NCBI GenBank assembly: GCA_000697475.1
Contig: JNEU01000707.1
Coordinates: forward strand, 1 to 64,000
Origin: Lichtheimia corymbifera B2541
Taxonomy: Eukaryota > Mucoromycota > Mucoromycetes > Mucorales > Lichtheimiaceae
Length of the DNA: 64,000 bases
Reading direction: 5' to 3'
Of this stretch, positions 1-12,700 are shown in pieces (the first letter of the stretch is position 1; every line of letters starts with the position of its first letter). A model generated the notes under the pieces. The model made no database searches and was not told the DNA's origin. It saw only the letters and a list, made by a program, of their open reading frames with translations. The position numbers and the translations under genes are program-made.

Positions 1-1012
1 CATGCTCTAACTATGATAGCCGTATGACAGGGTTCGTTCTTATGTAAGGTTGCATAAGATAGCGTTAGCTAAAAATTGGGTATAGGTAAGCAATGGTATG
101 TTCATACACGCGTGCCACATTGTATCACATCTCACTCTTTCTTGAGCATAATGCATGATAGATTAAGCTTACAATGAGCTAAGCTTATGTAATAACAAGC
201 ACTATGTAGGGCATCGTCACTTTCGAATTCAGTATCTTTTGCAATACAAGCGTTGTAGAAACCCCACTATTGTACGACTATCATATTGTGAACAAGGAAG
301 CTTTAGAGAATGTAATGACCATGTTGTGACAAAAGAACGAAAATATCTCGATACGATGACGTGAATGATCCAATCTTGCATCTCGGCCTTCAAACTGCTA
401 TTCCCCCTTTCAATCCACCAACCAACCAAGTAATCCACATATTGCACATAAGCTGATAGTATGATACCCATCTATATATGATGTTGAATCCAATTTTCAT
501 TCAATGAAATATTCGAAGACTAATAGCATATGGTACAGTAGTGTGGGTGTTTATCAAGCAAATATGATAAAGGAACAGTCTTGAAAATTGGGTAAGAAAC
601 GGGTGAATCACATAGAGGTAACAGGGATAGTTGTGTCCTGGTATTCTTGGTTGCCGCTGTCGTAATCATCCTTCATCCATGATTGCAAATAGCTGCTGCA
701 TGCATCGAATCGAATACTCCAATATCATCGATGGCTGTACAACGCCTTTCGGCAAAGATCATCCTCCGCCTTATCCACATGAGACGATCCATCGTTCCTT
801 CTGACGACGCGCCAAGTAACCAAAGCGACATTACAGGATTCTCCATCACTGCATTTGATTGCATCCATCCATCAACATAACCATGGCAAGTCCAATATGT
901 TGGTTGAAAGAGCCAAGGGATCGCTGCTGGTGTGCTTCCTTCTCCATCCATGGCCAGCTCAACCAGGTGAAGATCGCTTGTATTGTGGTATACTTGATAG
1001 CTGACATGGTAT
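1..1012 (-). repeat. Diverged interspersed repeat, copy 1 (inverted relative to the copy at the right end)
   Basis: Read on the minus strand, this segment matches 62845-63840 on the plus strand along almost its whole length, with substitutions and indels. Anchor blocks: 850-1010 pairs with about 62840-63030, 670-850 with 63030-63235, 229-471 with 63429-63650, and 1-90 with 63728-63815. Open frames exist in both copies, but the frame conserved in one copy is broken in the other, so current coding capacity is doubtful. It may be a decayed transposon or a repeated non-coding unit. No known transposase motif is visible. The copy probably continues beyond the left edge of the window. Confidence 0.75.
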
Positions 1013-1075
1013 CACCCCAAACTGAACAACACTCGTACACTTCATTAAATAATAATCACTGTTAATCACCATCTC

Positions 1076-1790
1076 TTAATCAATGATCCATCCACCCTCT
1101 TCCATACCTTGATAAATGAGTGGACAACGATGCAATATATCTTTTAGTGGTGTGCCGCTGAACAATGGCGCGCGTAATGGTTGCATGAAATGATGGTGAC
1201 GAGCGACAATCGCAATATTCCATGTACTGTCAGAGGCACCAACATCGAACATATTCAATCTACCATAAATACAATGTAAGATAACAAGCACAGCTTTTGC
1301 TTTTCTTGTCAACATACCCAGAGCAGTAGTGTAAAGACGAATTGAGGCCTCTCCTTGTGTGACAACCATGGATCAATACACGCGACGCGCCGATTAGATC
1401 TTGTATATACGAGAGAACAGAAAACTACACGTATACTTTAGTATCTCAACGCCCAACTTGAATAATAAAGGAGTGGAGCGATTGAACGTACACGTTGTAT
1501 TGGAAAGGGAGCTTGAGTCATGGATAGATCGCGCGCGTACTTGTTGTTGAATGTCTGCAGCCGAAAAGAGTCGTCAATGACCAACTGTTCACCAACTTGA
1601 GGCTGCACAATGAAAGGAATGGCAGTCGTTAATGCGTCGTAGCTTGGGATTGAAGACATCTCTTACCTTGCATTGTGAAGTGGGAGTGAAGAAGAAGGGG
1701 CCATTGTCGTTCCTCTCAGTGTTCCCAATTTGTGCGCCACATCCCCCCCGCTTGCTACACTTACTGTCGGTGAATATGCACCTCAACAAT
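1076..1790 (-). pseudogene. Unrecognised multi-exon coding remnant
   Basis: Minus-strand reading gives coding-like exons: a Cys/Gly-rich exon ending near 1670, an intron with GTAAGA donor and GTGCAG acceptor, then an exon about 1487-1598 encoding a peptide that begins PQVGEQLVIDDSFRLQTF. A further intron with a perfect TACTAA branch site follows (about 1431-1486). The next reading is open but changes frame near 1350, where a better-looking peptide (LYTTALGMLTRKAKAVLVIL onward) ends at 1076. The frame conflict suggests a broken gene or an exon structure I could not resolve. I do not recognise the family. It lies next to the repeat and could belong to the same mobile or repeated unit. Confidence 0.35.
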
Positions 1791-1983
1791 AATGACCATA
1801 GTTAAGTCATGCATCATTTTACTGTGGGATGGATTGGTGTCGATTAGGTCCGTGCACATCAATGCAATCATCATAAGACAACTCCTCTTACCAAACCCAG
1901 AAGAATATAATATGAGTACATTGTTATAATGGATGATAGGATGCTGTTTACGTATCTTTCAAAGTCAATCATCATAGAGACGC

Positions 1984-2226
1984 ATGTATGTAAAAAATTT
2001 ACTCAGCTCTAGCAGAAGCAGCTCCATCACGCTTGCAGGTATCCATAGGGTGGTGCGGTTGTGTAGATTGAAAGAGCTGGAGGTGGAAGAAAAAAAGGCC
2101 GAACTCCGAAGCTTTTGGGCGAATGAAATCAATGTGCTCCACGTGATGAAGGCAGTGAGTTGCCCTAAATCTGAAGCTATCGACGCCCCTTCACATATTT
2201 TATCAGACAATGTTGCGTTTATATGA
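1984..2226 (+). other. Short open frame, possible gene fragment
   Basis: An 80-codon ATG frame with a charged helical stretch (RLKELEVEEKKAELRSFWAN, about residues 28-47). Composition looks protein-like, but no exon partner or domain was found upstream or downstream. It could be a remnant of the same decayed gene-poor region. Low confidence that it is expressed. Confidence 0.2.
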
Positions 2227-3640
2227 TTGTAGTGATTTTTGCGGTCTAAATGAGGTAAAAAACAATGATATCTGGTACAAGTTCACTTAGAACGGAGGGA
2301 AAAAGTGTAAAAATAAAGAGACCCACAAGTTGACGATGAGTGTTAGAAAACCAATTTAAAAGCGGATTTATCCTAGGGTAAAATAGCACCTTGGTTCTAC
2401 CCACGTTCGCGAATGGAGGGGCGTGCGTGGGGGAGCAAATCCAATCAAAAAACAACTGATCATGCGTCCCTCCCGCATGGTCTCCCCAATAATGCGGCAT
2501 AATTGGTGCTCCCGCTAGGGGTGGGGATGGTGAGACAAACCTTCGCGATTGGTCATCCCTGTGAGTACATGACGGAGTCATGGAAACCAATTGTCTCTTC
2601 CTTTTTTGGCTTCTTTTCCAAGACCACGTTACACATGAATTGCCACTCCCTGCATATATTCCTCACACTGTATTCTTTTCCTTTTGCTTCACTTTCATTA
2701 TTCCTTTAACCCCCACACACCATTTCTTTTTCTTCACAACTTTACCACGCTTATTTTATTCTACTATCTATCAACAACCACTATTGTCCTATTTACTGGA
2801 AAAGTGATTGCAAAGAATAAAAGACGACCAGAAACAAGCGATCTTTATGCACACGCGCACACACACACGCACCCATTCTATGTTATTCTTTTCTTTCAGC
2901 TTGTCAGTTGTGTTGGGAGTGCCATTAACTTCACCCATCTCGTCAAGAGAAACTTCGTTTGGCCCACACCCAAGAATATGCGTGCTACCCTTTTCTCTTT
3001 TTCATTCACTCTGATCCCAACCATTCCCTAATTTGCTGAAACGATCTTGCTTATGAAAGGGTCCACTTCAACAAAAGCATCAGCAACACACGAGGTTTAT
3101 GACGTAAAAGCTGCTTGAGCCATGCAAAAGTCCAACTGTGATACAGTAAGAGGAAACACTCGAGCATGATGTAAACGACAATAATGGGTGATGACGGCTA
3201 TATTATTTTCTTGTAGTAGTGGCAAGGATGAAAAAAATGGGGCGGAAGTGATGGCGACTTTATGCTTTTCTCGCTGGAGGTGTTTGGGTTGAAACAGTAC
3301 CATGGCGCTTCGTCACATAGGATCATCCATTCCAACAATGACTTTTGCATTCCAAACGACTTTTAAAATGGACCTCAATTGATCGGCCATCTCAATACCC
3401 TCAGGCCTATTTGTGGAAGCCGTTGTATATCATCACCGCCATGTGGGCTATAGTGTACCATGCCACCTATTCCAACTTTGCAGATGCATTTAGAAAGATA
3501 GCTACTACATCAAAATAAATATGATTTACTTTATCACAAGCCATATATTACAATGACCAACGAAAGCATGATAACAATGAAACGCGAGACATCATCACGG
3601 ATACTATTGCATGGATCGCTCCCAGAATAATACCATCCAC
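2227..3640. other. Intergenic, no supportable gene
   Basis: The stretch is rich in pyrimidine runs (about 2600-2800) and short CA repeats (about 2850-2870). Open frames here are low-complexity and lack splice partners. Nothing else seen. Confidence 0.5.
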
Positions 3641-3649
3641 TGTGATTCT

Positions 3650-4090
3650 CACATCATTTTGGACTTTGAAGGTGCAAGGAAATAAAGGCAGATATGGTGG
3701 AAGAAAGAGATGCGGTGAGAGAAGGGTTATGGGCGACACGGGTTTCATGTGCATGGTAGGCGTGGGTCTTTCTGTGATCACAAAATGTGATAAACTGCTT
3801 GTTGGAAGTGGTGATAGTTAATGAGTTGTCTTCACAAAGAGTCTTGTTGACAATGATTATCCATGGACAATATAAATCAGCATATAAGAAAAACAAGGTG
3901 GCAACATCCATGCTATCACGAATCGCCTGATGATGTGCTCAAATTCCACGAAATAAGGTGTTGTTTGTGTGAGTGGTCGTTTCAAAAAGTTCAAAGTCGT
4001 TGGCATCTTCATCCATAAACGATCTTTATTGGAAAAACAGGGGCCAATCATCTCATAAAAGCATATGTAGTCCTCTATCCTCGTCTCTAA
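3650..4090 (-). other. Possible decayed coding segment
   Basis: On the minus strand two overlapping frames show protein-like stretches, one containing FMDEDANDFELFETTTHTNN and the other LYCPWIIIVNKTLCEDNSLT. They are separated by an in-frame stop, with no clean splice sites between them. It lies about 150 bases beyond the 3' end of the unknown gene at 4243-5155. Either a pseudogene or chance. Confidence 0.2.
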
Positions 4091-4242
4091 TTGTTTTTGG
4101 TGTAGAATGTATTTATTAGCGCCATTAATATATGACGCTGAGAAAACATAAACAAGTAAGGAATGGAGATAATGCTATGGTGTGGGAAGAGAACTAAGCT
4201 AGATGGTGTTCTTGTTCAATGTCGAGAACGTGATGGATCGGC

Positions 4243-5155
4243 TTAATAAAGTAAGGATTGCGATCGATGCGTGTAATGACGACGTGTTGTATCATCTTGG
4301 ATGTGATCTGCGCAATGTATCATGTGGAAAACGAGTGAGTGAGATGAAGTAATTCATGCAACTTGTTGGATGCTTACCGTAACACGCTTGTTTCGACGTG
4401 CTTGCTTTTGTAGACGCCCTTGCTTTTTTTTCCGGTGTGGTGGTGGCAGCAGCACGTTGGTTTTGGCATTGGCGCTTCATTACATTCACCAAATGACTCG
4501 TGGTCCAATTGTATTTGGCGTACTCAGGACGACGGCGAAGCCTTGTCATGAGCGAATCGGCAACTTGCTGGTTGGCCTCATGCTGCCACTCCCTGTCGGT
4601 GTGCCATTGGAGAGTACGGTTTTCCTTTTGGATCTCGCGAAGGACCGCCTATTAAGAAAGATTAGTATGATACAATCCTGCTTGAATCATTAAATTACTC
4701 ACACTGACTCCTCTCCCGCCTTTATCACCGTCCTCAATCTTAGCTGCTAGTTGAAGAACCTTGTCAACGAGATCATTGTAAGCCATCTTGCGGGCACTGG
4801 TGGCATTGCAACTTGGCGCAAGACTGCGTCTTCTTTTTGGGGCGCTACTGCTTGATCCTGCGGCCATTGATATCGTATCCATCGCCATCATAATCTTTGG
4901 TGTAGTTCGCATCCACGTATCCGGAATGAATTCAAGCAATTGACTCTGGTCAACAAACATATGGAAAATAGGAACAACAGGAACGTTGCCATGGGGATGA
5001 TATAAAGGCTGCCACTATCATTGTCACAAGCTTCAACACTTCAGGCTGGCACCGTTAGAGGACATGGTCGTGTGTACGCGATGGACTTCTGATCCGTCAG
5101 CACGTTTCAGAGCACGACAATTGTAATATTGACGTGATGGCCTGAAGTAGGGCAT
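4243..5155 (-). CDS. Unrecognised four-exon protein, about 239 aa
   Basis: Exons (minus strand): 5155-5078, 5008-4703, 4648-4378 and 4307-4243. The three introns are 69, 54 and 70 nt with GT-AG ends. The joined reading is open and ends in TAA at 4243. The start ATG at 5155 gives MPYFRPSRQYYNCRALKRAD. The middle carries a Ser-rich, basic patch (KRRR, possible nuclear signal). A predicted helical region follows (DLVDKVLQLAAKIEDGDKGG, then REIQKENRTLQWH), then RRRPEYAKYNWTTSHLVNVM and a Lys/Thr-rich tail. The alternation of acidic and basic helices would fit a nuclear or DNA-associated protein, but no known domain is recognisable. The intron signals, including one splice that restores frame from a weakly coding upstream frame, support a real gene. 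Confidence 0.6.
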
Positions 5156-6191
5156 TCGTTCATGGATGGTGTTGAGCGACAGTTGGGGATGGGAGGGTGC
5201 AATGTAGGAAGTGGTGAAAGAAAGAAAGAGCTGGGAATTTTGACTGGATTCGAAGCACCTCATCATTGCCCTACTTGTGTCTATGAGCAAATGATCATCA
5301 TCATCATCACTCACTCAAACCAAATATTCACCCTTCACATATACAGCATATCGGTTTACATTCATGGCAAGTGCGCTGTAAAGCATTCTTTCCGATTGTG
5401 GAAAAGGAGGGCAGGAGAGGAGAGAAAGAGAGAAAAGAAAGAAACCGTTTGCTGCCAGATGACATGTTTGCTGTATCCTCAAACTATCATGAGCACATAT
5501 TAATGCCCTTTTTTTCCGGTATTCACCGAGCACACTCATCCTCCTGATCAAAAAGTAAATGGCTGCTGTTGCGCACATTAAGGACATTGTCAATTGTAGT
5601 AGTACAGCAAATGTGGAAATACGTCTCTCCTCTCGCTTTATGCATGATGCAGCAAGTGGCCGTTCTTTTTAATGTTAAACGGCCTTTTTGTAACTTATAA
5701 TCAAGACACACATGTCGCTACCCCTGATTCTAATGACGATCCTCTGGTGCACGTATGTATCATAAACCAAGGGAACGGGTCCTGTTATTGTTGTCGGTGT
5801 GATGCTGTTCATCCATGAGACCGGTGATCCATGCGCTGTGTACACAAAAGAGTGATACAAACATTGACGTGTGTACGTGCAAGCATGAATAGGTCAAATC
5901 ATCTCGCATGGAGTGGCGCGCTCACACACACCTATCACTCATACACCCATTCACATACATAGACACACCTTCGACCCCTTCCTTGACCGTGACCATGCCC
6001 CCTTCCCTGTATTTTTTTTGCAGTTGAATCGTTCTTCTATTTTAAATACATCTTGAAGCCTCTTTCTGCTTGTTTTCTCTTTCCCCCTCCTTCCTCTTCC
6101 ATTTTTTAATAATCAATTGTGCAGGCACAAAGAGGGAAAGATACAAAGCACTACATATATAAAATCCCGTATATATATACCCACATACCTA
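5156..6191. other. Divergent intergenic region between the unknown gene (-) and the kinase (+)
   Basis: The kinase-proximal part (about 5930-6110) is a C/T-rich tract typical of fungal promoters or 5' leaders, with CA-rich runs near 5930-5990. No gene seen. Confidence 0.45.
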
Positions 6192-9100
6192 ATGCAACCG
6201 ACATCATCACCTTCACCATCCTTCTCCGAAATGCTCAATGATAACGACGTTAACAAAACCGCAACAACTGGACCAAGAAACCATCAGCATCATCCTTACA
6301 TGAAAAAACATATTCATCATCGCCACACATATGTCAAACGAAAAGCATCATCATATCAATGTCCTCCACAACAACCTGTGCTTGGTGACTATTGGATGGG
6401 CAAGACCATTGGTCGTGGAGCATCTGGTAGGTATACATCTTCCATTTTCAATTTTTGAGCCGTGAAAGGTCAATAGGAGGATTTACATGCGAGAGAGAGA
6501 GAAAACGAGAACGAGAACGAGTAACAAAAACAAAAACGATATGAGAAAGATTACATGTCTCCCTACCACACCATCAACAACCCTTATCATTATTGCTGCT
6601 TGTCGCTATATGACATGCCATTTTCATCCATCCAGCAACAACCAAAACGAGAATGACGACCACTACATCAACAATCAACCACACACACAAAGAATAACGA
6701 CTTGTTGTCTCATTGTCAGCTCTATACAACGTTACACATACAAGTGTCATGTTTGATGTCGCTTTGACATGATGCATGGCATGCACGAGGATCCCATCTT
6801 ATTGGGGAACACCCTTCTTGTCCTTTGACTTGAACTCATCCCCCTCTTGATGCTAATACAACATGTATCCAACAAGTCGGTGCAATTCATTCACTTTTCT
6901 TCGTCTCTCTCTTTTTCTCTCTCTCTCTCTCTCACATACTTCCCCCTTAATGTGACTGATATGGCAATTCCCAACCGAAAATAACCATATCTGGCTGAAC
7001 CTTCTGTTCTCCTTTTTTAAAGGCCGAGTCAAGATTGGGATCCATCGAGAAACAGGAGAACAGGTGGCCATCAAGATCATATCTCGAAGCCGATTGGCAC
7101 AATCATCCAGTATGGCGTTGTGTGTACAAAGGGAGCTTGCCATCCTGCATTTGTTACACCATCCCCATGTCGTGCATTTACGACAAGTGCTTCAAGACAC
7201 TAACCATGTCTATTTCGTCATGGACTATGTGGATGGCGGTGAATTGTATCATGTTTTAACCGAGCATGGCAGATTGGCCGAAACAAAGGCTAAACATCTC
7301 TTTGGTCAATTGGCATCTGCCCTTATTTGGTGTCACTCGCATCACATTTGGTACGGAAAAGCGGAGAAGGTGGTGTTGGAAGAGAAGGTTGAGAAATTCA
7401 TGTTGCATGATAATAGCCATCGTGATCTCAAGCCGGAGAACCTCTTATTGGACAAGGCACAGGAAAACCTTAAAGTCGTTGATTTTGGTATGGCTACCAT
7501 CCAATCACCAGATTGGCTTCTCAAGACTAGTTGTGGGTATGTTGTTGTTATTATCATATCCCATATTGCCTCGTGAGCTCATACAGGTATCCTGGTTTTG
7601 TTGTTTCTAGATCGCCCCATTATGCCAGTCCTGAAATTGTAAGGGTAAGTATAATATAATTGGATCTTCAATTGCCATGGTGATAAAAATGACTCATCTT
7701 GTTGACACACTTAGGGCAAACCGTATAATGGATATGCAACGGATGTGTGGTCGGCTGGTGTCATATTGTATGCTATGCTGACGGGAAGACTTCCTTTTGA
7801 TGGCTCAAGTGCAGGAAGCTTACTTTCGAAAATCAAGTCAGGGCGCTACCTGCCATTGCCCTCTCATGTATCACGAGATGCCAAAGACCTTATCAAACGC
7901 ATGCTAACAGTGAATCCTTCTAAACGTATTACTGTAAGTGTTGATATCATCGTATGCAACAAAATGCCATAGTGTCGAGTAATGACGTGACCCTGCTTTT
8001 CTTTTTTTCTTTTTCCCGAAAAAAGATTCAAGAAGTTCTCCTGCATCCATGGCTCACTCGAAATAGTAACAACACAAGCACCAGTAAAAAACAACGACAT
8101 CCATCACCAATGACATCACCTTTGCTCCATAATCATGCCTTACAAGGTCCCATCATTCATCAGCCCATGGATATTGATAATCGGTCTTGGGAAATGCTCA
8201 AGGTGCTTTGGAAAAGTTACAACCAAAAGGAGCTGTTGGCTGCATTGACAAGTGACAGGTAAAAAATCCATGATATATACCCTCTCATTTACATGTTTGG
8301 ATGACTTATGATACGTACATATATAGCCCCAATGTCCCCAAATTGACTTGTCATTTATTACAACAGCGAGCTTGTCATGATGATACATGTATGTGGCATA
8401 AGCGAGTAATGACAATATAGCGAGAATGGCTAATTTACGAGTATATGTAGATGAAAATACCCCGCCGTGGTCACCCCTTTATCGGCCGTATTCATGCAGC
8501 AGTAGCTGCAGCACCATTACTCATGATTCTGGGATTTCATGTTGTGGTGGGGTTGGTATAGCAAGTGCGACACCCATAGGAGCAATAGCATTGCCTGATA
8601 CTGGAAGCACCATGACATGTTTCGAACAGTCGGACCCTACACAGACGACAACAACACCATCACCACCATGTAAATCGCCATCCATATGTTCCTCCACGGG
8701 GTCATCTTCTTTGGAGTATGCAACACCTACCAGCACGAATCCAACATTATCACGATGGCTTGATAGTGAATCATCATTATCTGCTGCGGATCCATTGGTT
8801 GCTCAATTTGCCCATGTTGAATCGATTCTTGAACCAACGTCTTCTTCGGCTGCCATACGACATCTTCATCGTCTCCAGACACGTTCCTCGTTATTGAACA
8901 CGACAACTACGCGGCTTGTTACTGATCCATGGCGAGCCGTCAGCTCATGGTTTGGCGTGGCACGTGATTGGTGTGTCGAACGATTGGCTGATAGAGAACA
9001 AACTATGCATGCACATGCTAACAAGGTCTACGTCTTGGAGAGACACGCCAAATGTGAGCGTGAAGCGGCTGGAAAACTGCAACAAATTTTGCAAGAGGTA

Positions 9101-9572
9101 AGCAGCAGCAGCAACGTGTACTTTTGATCCTTCGCAACTGACCCATGATATCCTATGCTTTAGCATTTCCATGGCACCTTGCAAAAGCGTGTATACAAGA
9201 ACGACAAGGTGATTTGGGATGGTTCAATGAAAATCGATGGACATCATAATATCTTGCATTTTATGTGTCATATCAGCGCTGCATCAGCACGTAAAGGCAA
9301 GGTCAAAGTGGGTTTTGTCCTAGTCAAAGGTAAGCAAGCATGCATAGTAAAACTTCACCTCCTCCTCCTCCTCCACTCACTTACTCTCCCTCATGGTGTT
9401 AGGTGATCAAGCAACCATGGATGATGGCATGGATCGAATATTGAAGATGTGGAACAAATATGAACAAGATGCCAGAGCTGTAGCCATGGCAAACGGTTGG
9501 TTGCTAGACAACAACAATCACACCACCACCACCACCACCACCCCATCCCACCAAGCTACAACACAAACATAA
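6192..9572 (+). CDS. Gin4/Hsl1/BRSK-type serine/threonine protein kinase with C-terminal KA1-like domain
   Basis: Ten exons: 6192-6426, 7023-7350, 7417-7536, 7611-7644, 7715-7933, 8026-8258, 8327-8388, 8421-9097, 9164-9329, 9403-9572, giving 747 aa. The kinase domain spans about residues 67-330: glycine loop GRGASG, VAIK lysine at K96, catalytic HRDLKPEN with D191, DFG at 210-212, activation-segment end SPHYASPEIV, and closing HPW motif. Residues about 340-630 are Ser/Thr-rich and low-complexity. Residues about 637-720 (HFHGTLQKRVYKNDKVIWDG onward) resemble the KA1 domain that ends Gin4, Hsl1, Kcc4 and SAD kinases and binds acidic membrane lipids. In yeasts these kinases act at the bud neck with septins and in the morphogenesis checkpoint. 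The first ATG in frame was used. Oddities: a 596-nt first intron that splits the glycine loop, and a 32-nt intron (8389-8420) needed to keep frame. The 3' end faces SMCR8, and AATAAA lies at 9665-9670. Confidence 0.92.
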
Positions 9573-9709
9573 TCAATGGGCATCTATGTACAATTTCCTT
9601 CATTGGCGCATAATCAAATCTTGTATAGTTTTTACATATCCTCAGTTAAGCTGGCAAAATACTAAATAAAAAAGAGACCCCTTGTCAGTTGGCATAATAC
9701 CATCCATCA

Positions 9710-12700
9710 CTATAAATGACTTACAATCACAATATTCTGGTCATCACCATGCACACCAAGTTTTTCCGCAAGGAACCTGCGTCCTCTTCGCTCAATCAAT
9801 GGAATACCGTCTGCATTATGGCTCTCAGCACTGCTGGTACTGCTACTTGATTCGGCGTCACTGGTACTTTCATCATCTGATAGGTCACGGCTGTTGTAAA
9901 CAGCATCTTGATCAAGTGGCATTTCTGACAAGGAGGCTCGTATCTCATCACCCTGTCGTTCCTCGATCCTTCGAAGATAGCTCATGATGCGTCGTACACT
10001 CCACCGTCGTGCAAGGCTCCCTCCATCCGATGATGATGAATCATACTCGCCGCCTGTGGATCGGGAGGATCGTCTAGTAGAGGTTTTCGATGGATGTTCA
10101 TGGGATGATGATAGGAGACCAGCTGTAGCCACTGCAAGGCTTTGACTATCGCGGGTATACATGTAATGGTATATAAAGGCTTTGAGAGCCATCTCCATAA
10201 GAATGGTCTGTAAATGAGATCGCCATGCCTTGTCGCTCTATTGGAGGAGCAAAAGTGTGTGAGTAAAAGAGGTGAGGGACATGTATATCAAACTCACCGA
10301 GAAAAAAATGATGCTTTCTACAATGCGTGTGACCCATTGACCTTCAAGATAAAGTGGGCTCGTAATAAGATTGGGTTGCTTCGAGTCAAGATCCAAGCAG
10401 CTGATATCCAGTTTGTAAATACTTGCATCAACACTGGCTGCGCCCACAAGCTTGAAAGATCCCAATTCGATATCCGTAAGCTGTCCATCATACCATGGAA
10501 CAACGGCACGCTGGGTCTTGGCAGCTCCTGGCACAAACACTGACAGCGCCTGCACCGCCTTTTGCACCATACTTAAAGGTCACGTTAGCTAATACACATA
10601 ACGAATCATAGAGGCCACTTACTCTTCTTTGCCCAAAATGACAACAGGCCGACCGGTCAATAATGTGAATATAGCATGGGGAAGGATATCTCTTAAATGT
10701 TTCAGCGTATCAATATGCGTGTGACCCTCTTGATGATGCTGCCATAGTGGTGATGAAAACAACTTTGGTGCCGCTACTGCCGCTGAAAATTCATCATCCA
10801 ACTTGCATTCCTGGTCATTGTTGTCATCATCATCATATTCGGTTTCATCAATAGCTGGTAATTGCTCTTGTGTCTTTTTTTCAACAATGGCTGTAGTAGT
10901 ACAAGTAGTAGGGTTGGTTGTGTTGTTGCTGCTGGTATTGTGACTCGTGCTGCCACCACTGCTGCTATTGCTACTGCTGTGGATTGCTGCTTGCTTGGGC
11001 TGAGGATTACGCATATTCATAATAAAAGCACCACCGACTGACAAAGTGCCCGTATATGGCTGTAGATAGGCTGCTTCATCTTCAACCAAATCCAACATTT
11101 CACTGCTGCAACCTAGGTCTTGGGTCATTTCCATCATGGATCTGATAGCTTCGGCATACATATCATGGGTGATGGTGCTTGCAAAGGTTGGTTTTGATGG
11201 CTGTTCTTCTTCTGCAATCTTTGGTTCAATGGCTGATACCAGTGGGATTACTTCAGGCATCAGGTTGGAAGATCGTCTATGTTTACTCAATGATGGTTCA
11301 TTCGATGCTGATGATGGTTGTTGTTGTGGTTGTTGTTGCTGTGGTGGATGATGCGGTTCCTGACATAATTGTGCAAGTGATCGAAGCTTTCTTTCGAAAT
11401 GGGCAACAGGATGAAGGGTCTCGATATACTTGGGCTATTGTATATACGACATGTAAGAATATTGAATATCGTTTTCTATTCTTGTTGCAAGTACCTGGTA
11501 GTCATTTCCTGGTTCCATTAAGCAACTGGATGCATTCTCGTGACCTTGAGTGAATATTGCCAATGGCTGTACGCTAGCCACGGGTGGCGGTGGTGATGAT
11601 GATGATGATGTGTCCTGTTTTTGTTGCTGCTGATATTCCTTCTCATCCTTTGCTGTCATCATCATTAGATCTGAGATGGAGTTGGGTGTCATTGGGCCGG
11701 GTGTGCTTTGATATCCTTCTGAGCTTTTTCTGGAATAGTGATACTCGCTAGTGCTGGTTGGTGATTCAGCCCGTAATGGTTCGTTCAATAGCTGAATGAC
11801 ATAAGATTCCACGGTATCAATCATTAAACGGGTGACGGTGATGGCTTGTTGCATAGCATCCGAAGAAATATCCGGATTCGGTTTGCTTTTGAGAACGGAT
11901 TGTGTATGCTCCAGATCCACCAGGCGGCATTTTAGATCAAAGGCGAAGTTTGAAAAGTTTCCTTTTTTCATAAGCCGTGCGACCTTTGATCATGTGAATT
12001 CATTGATGACGGATGAATTGCTCAGCAAACAGCAACAAGAACAATAACCCCCAATTCCATCCACCCAATGTTACCTCGTCAAATCGCTCGGTGTAATCCT
12101 CAAAACGAGTCAGCATCTTGTCAGGATCGCAAGTGATGTAGGACAAAGCAACAGGGTGTACATAACCACGAGCATTGATATCGAACAAGGTCAGATGGTG
12201 TGTCTAAATAACAATACGTGATCTGATTAGATCCTCTCCCTCCATTGTAATGGAATTGATATCACACACTTACGAATGCATAATAGTGATTCTTCGAGTC
12301 CGTCGTATAAACTTGAGTATCATCCGGGATAGAAAACGTCCTTGCTACTTCATCATCCTTTGCAATGCCATCATGATCATCATCGCCGTCATCCAGTTGC
12401 CTATTTTACACCATTGTCAATGAATATTTATGACGAAATGATCGACATACTTACTCGGCTGTTTGATCGACACTGACCACTCGTAATGCAAACGCGTTGA
12501 AATCGAATTCATCCAAGTCAAGTTGTTGTAGTTGCTTGTCAAGCAAGTGTGGCTCTTCTTTGAGATCGATATAGGTCGAAGCAGCTACTACAGCCAACGC
12601 CAAAGGCCCCTCCAATTCAGAGAACTCGCTAATGAGAATGAAGTCCTTTGGAGTACGTCGACGGTGACTACTGCTGGTGGAAGTAATGCCAAGGACCTGA

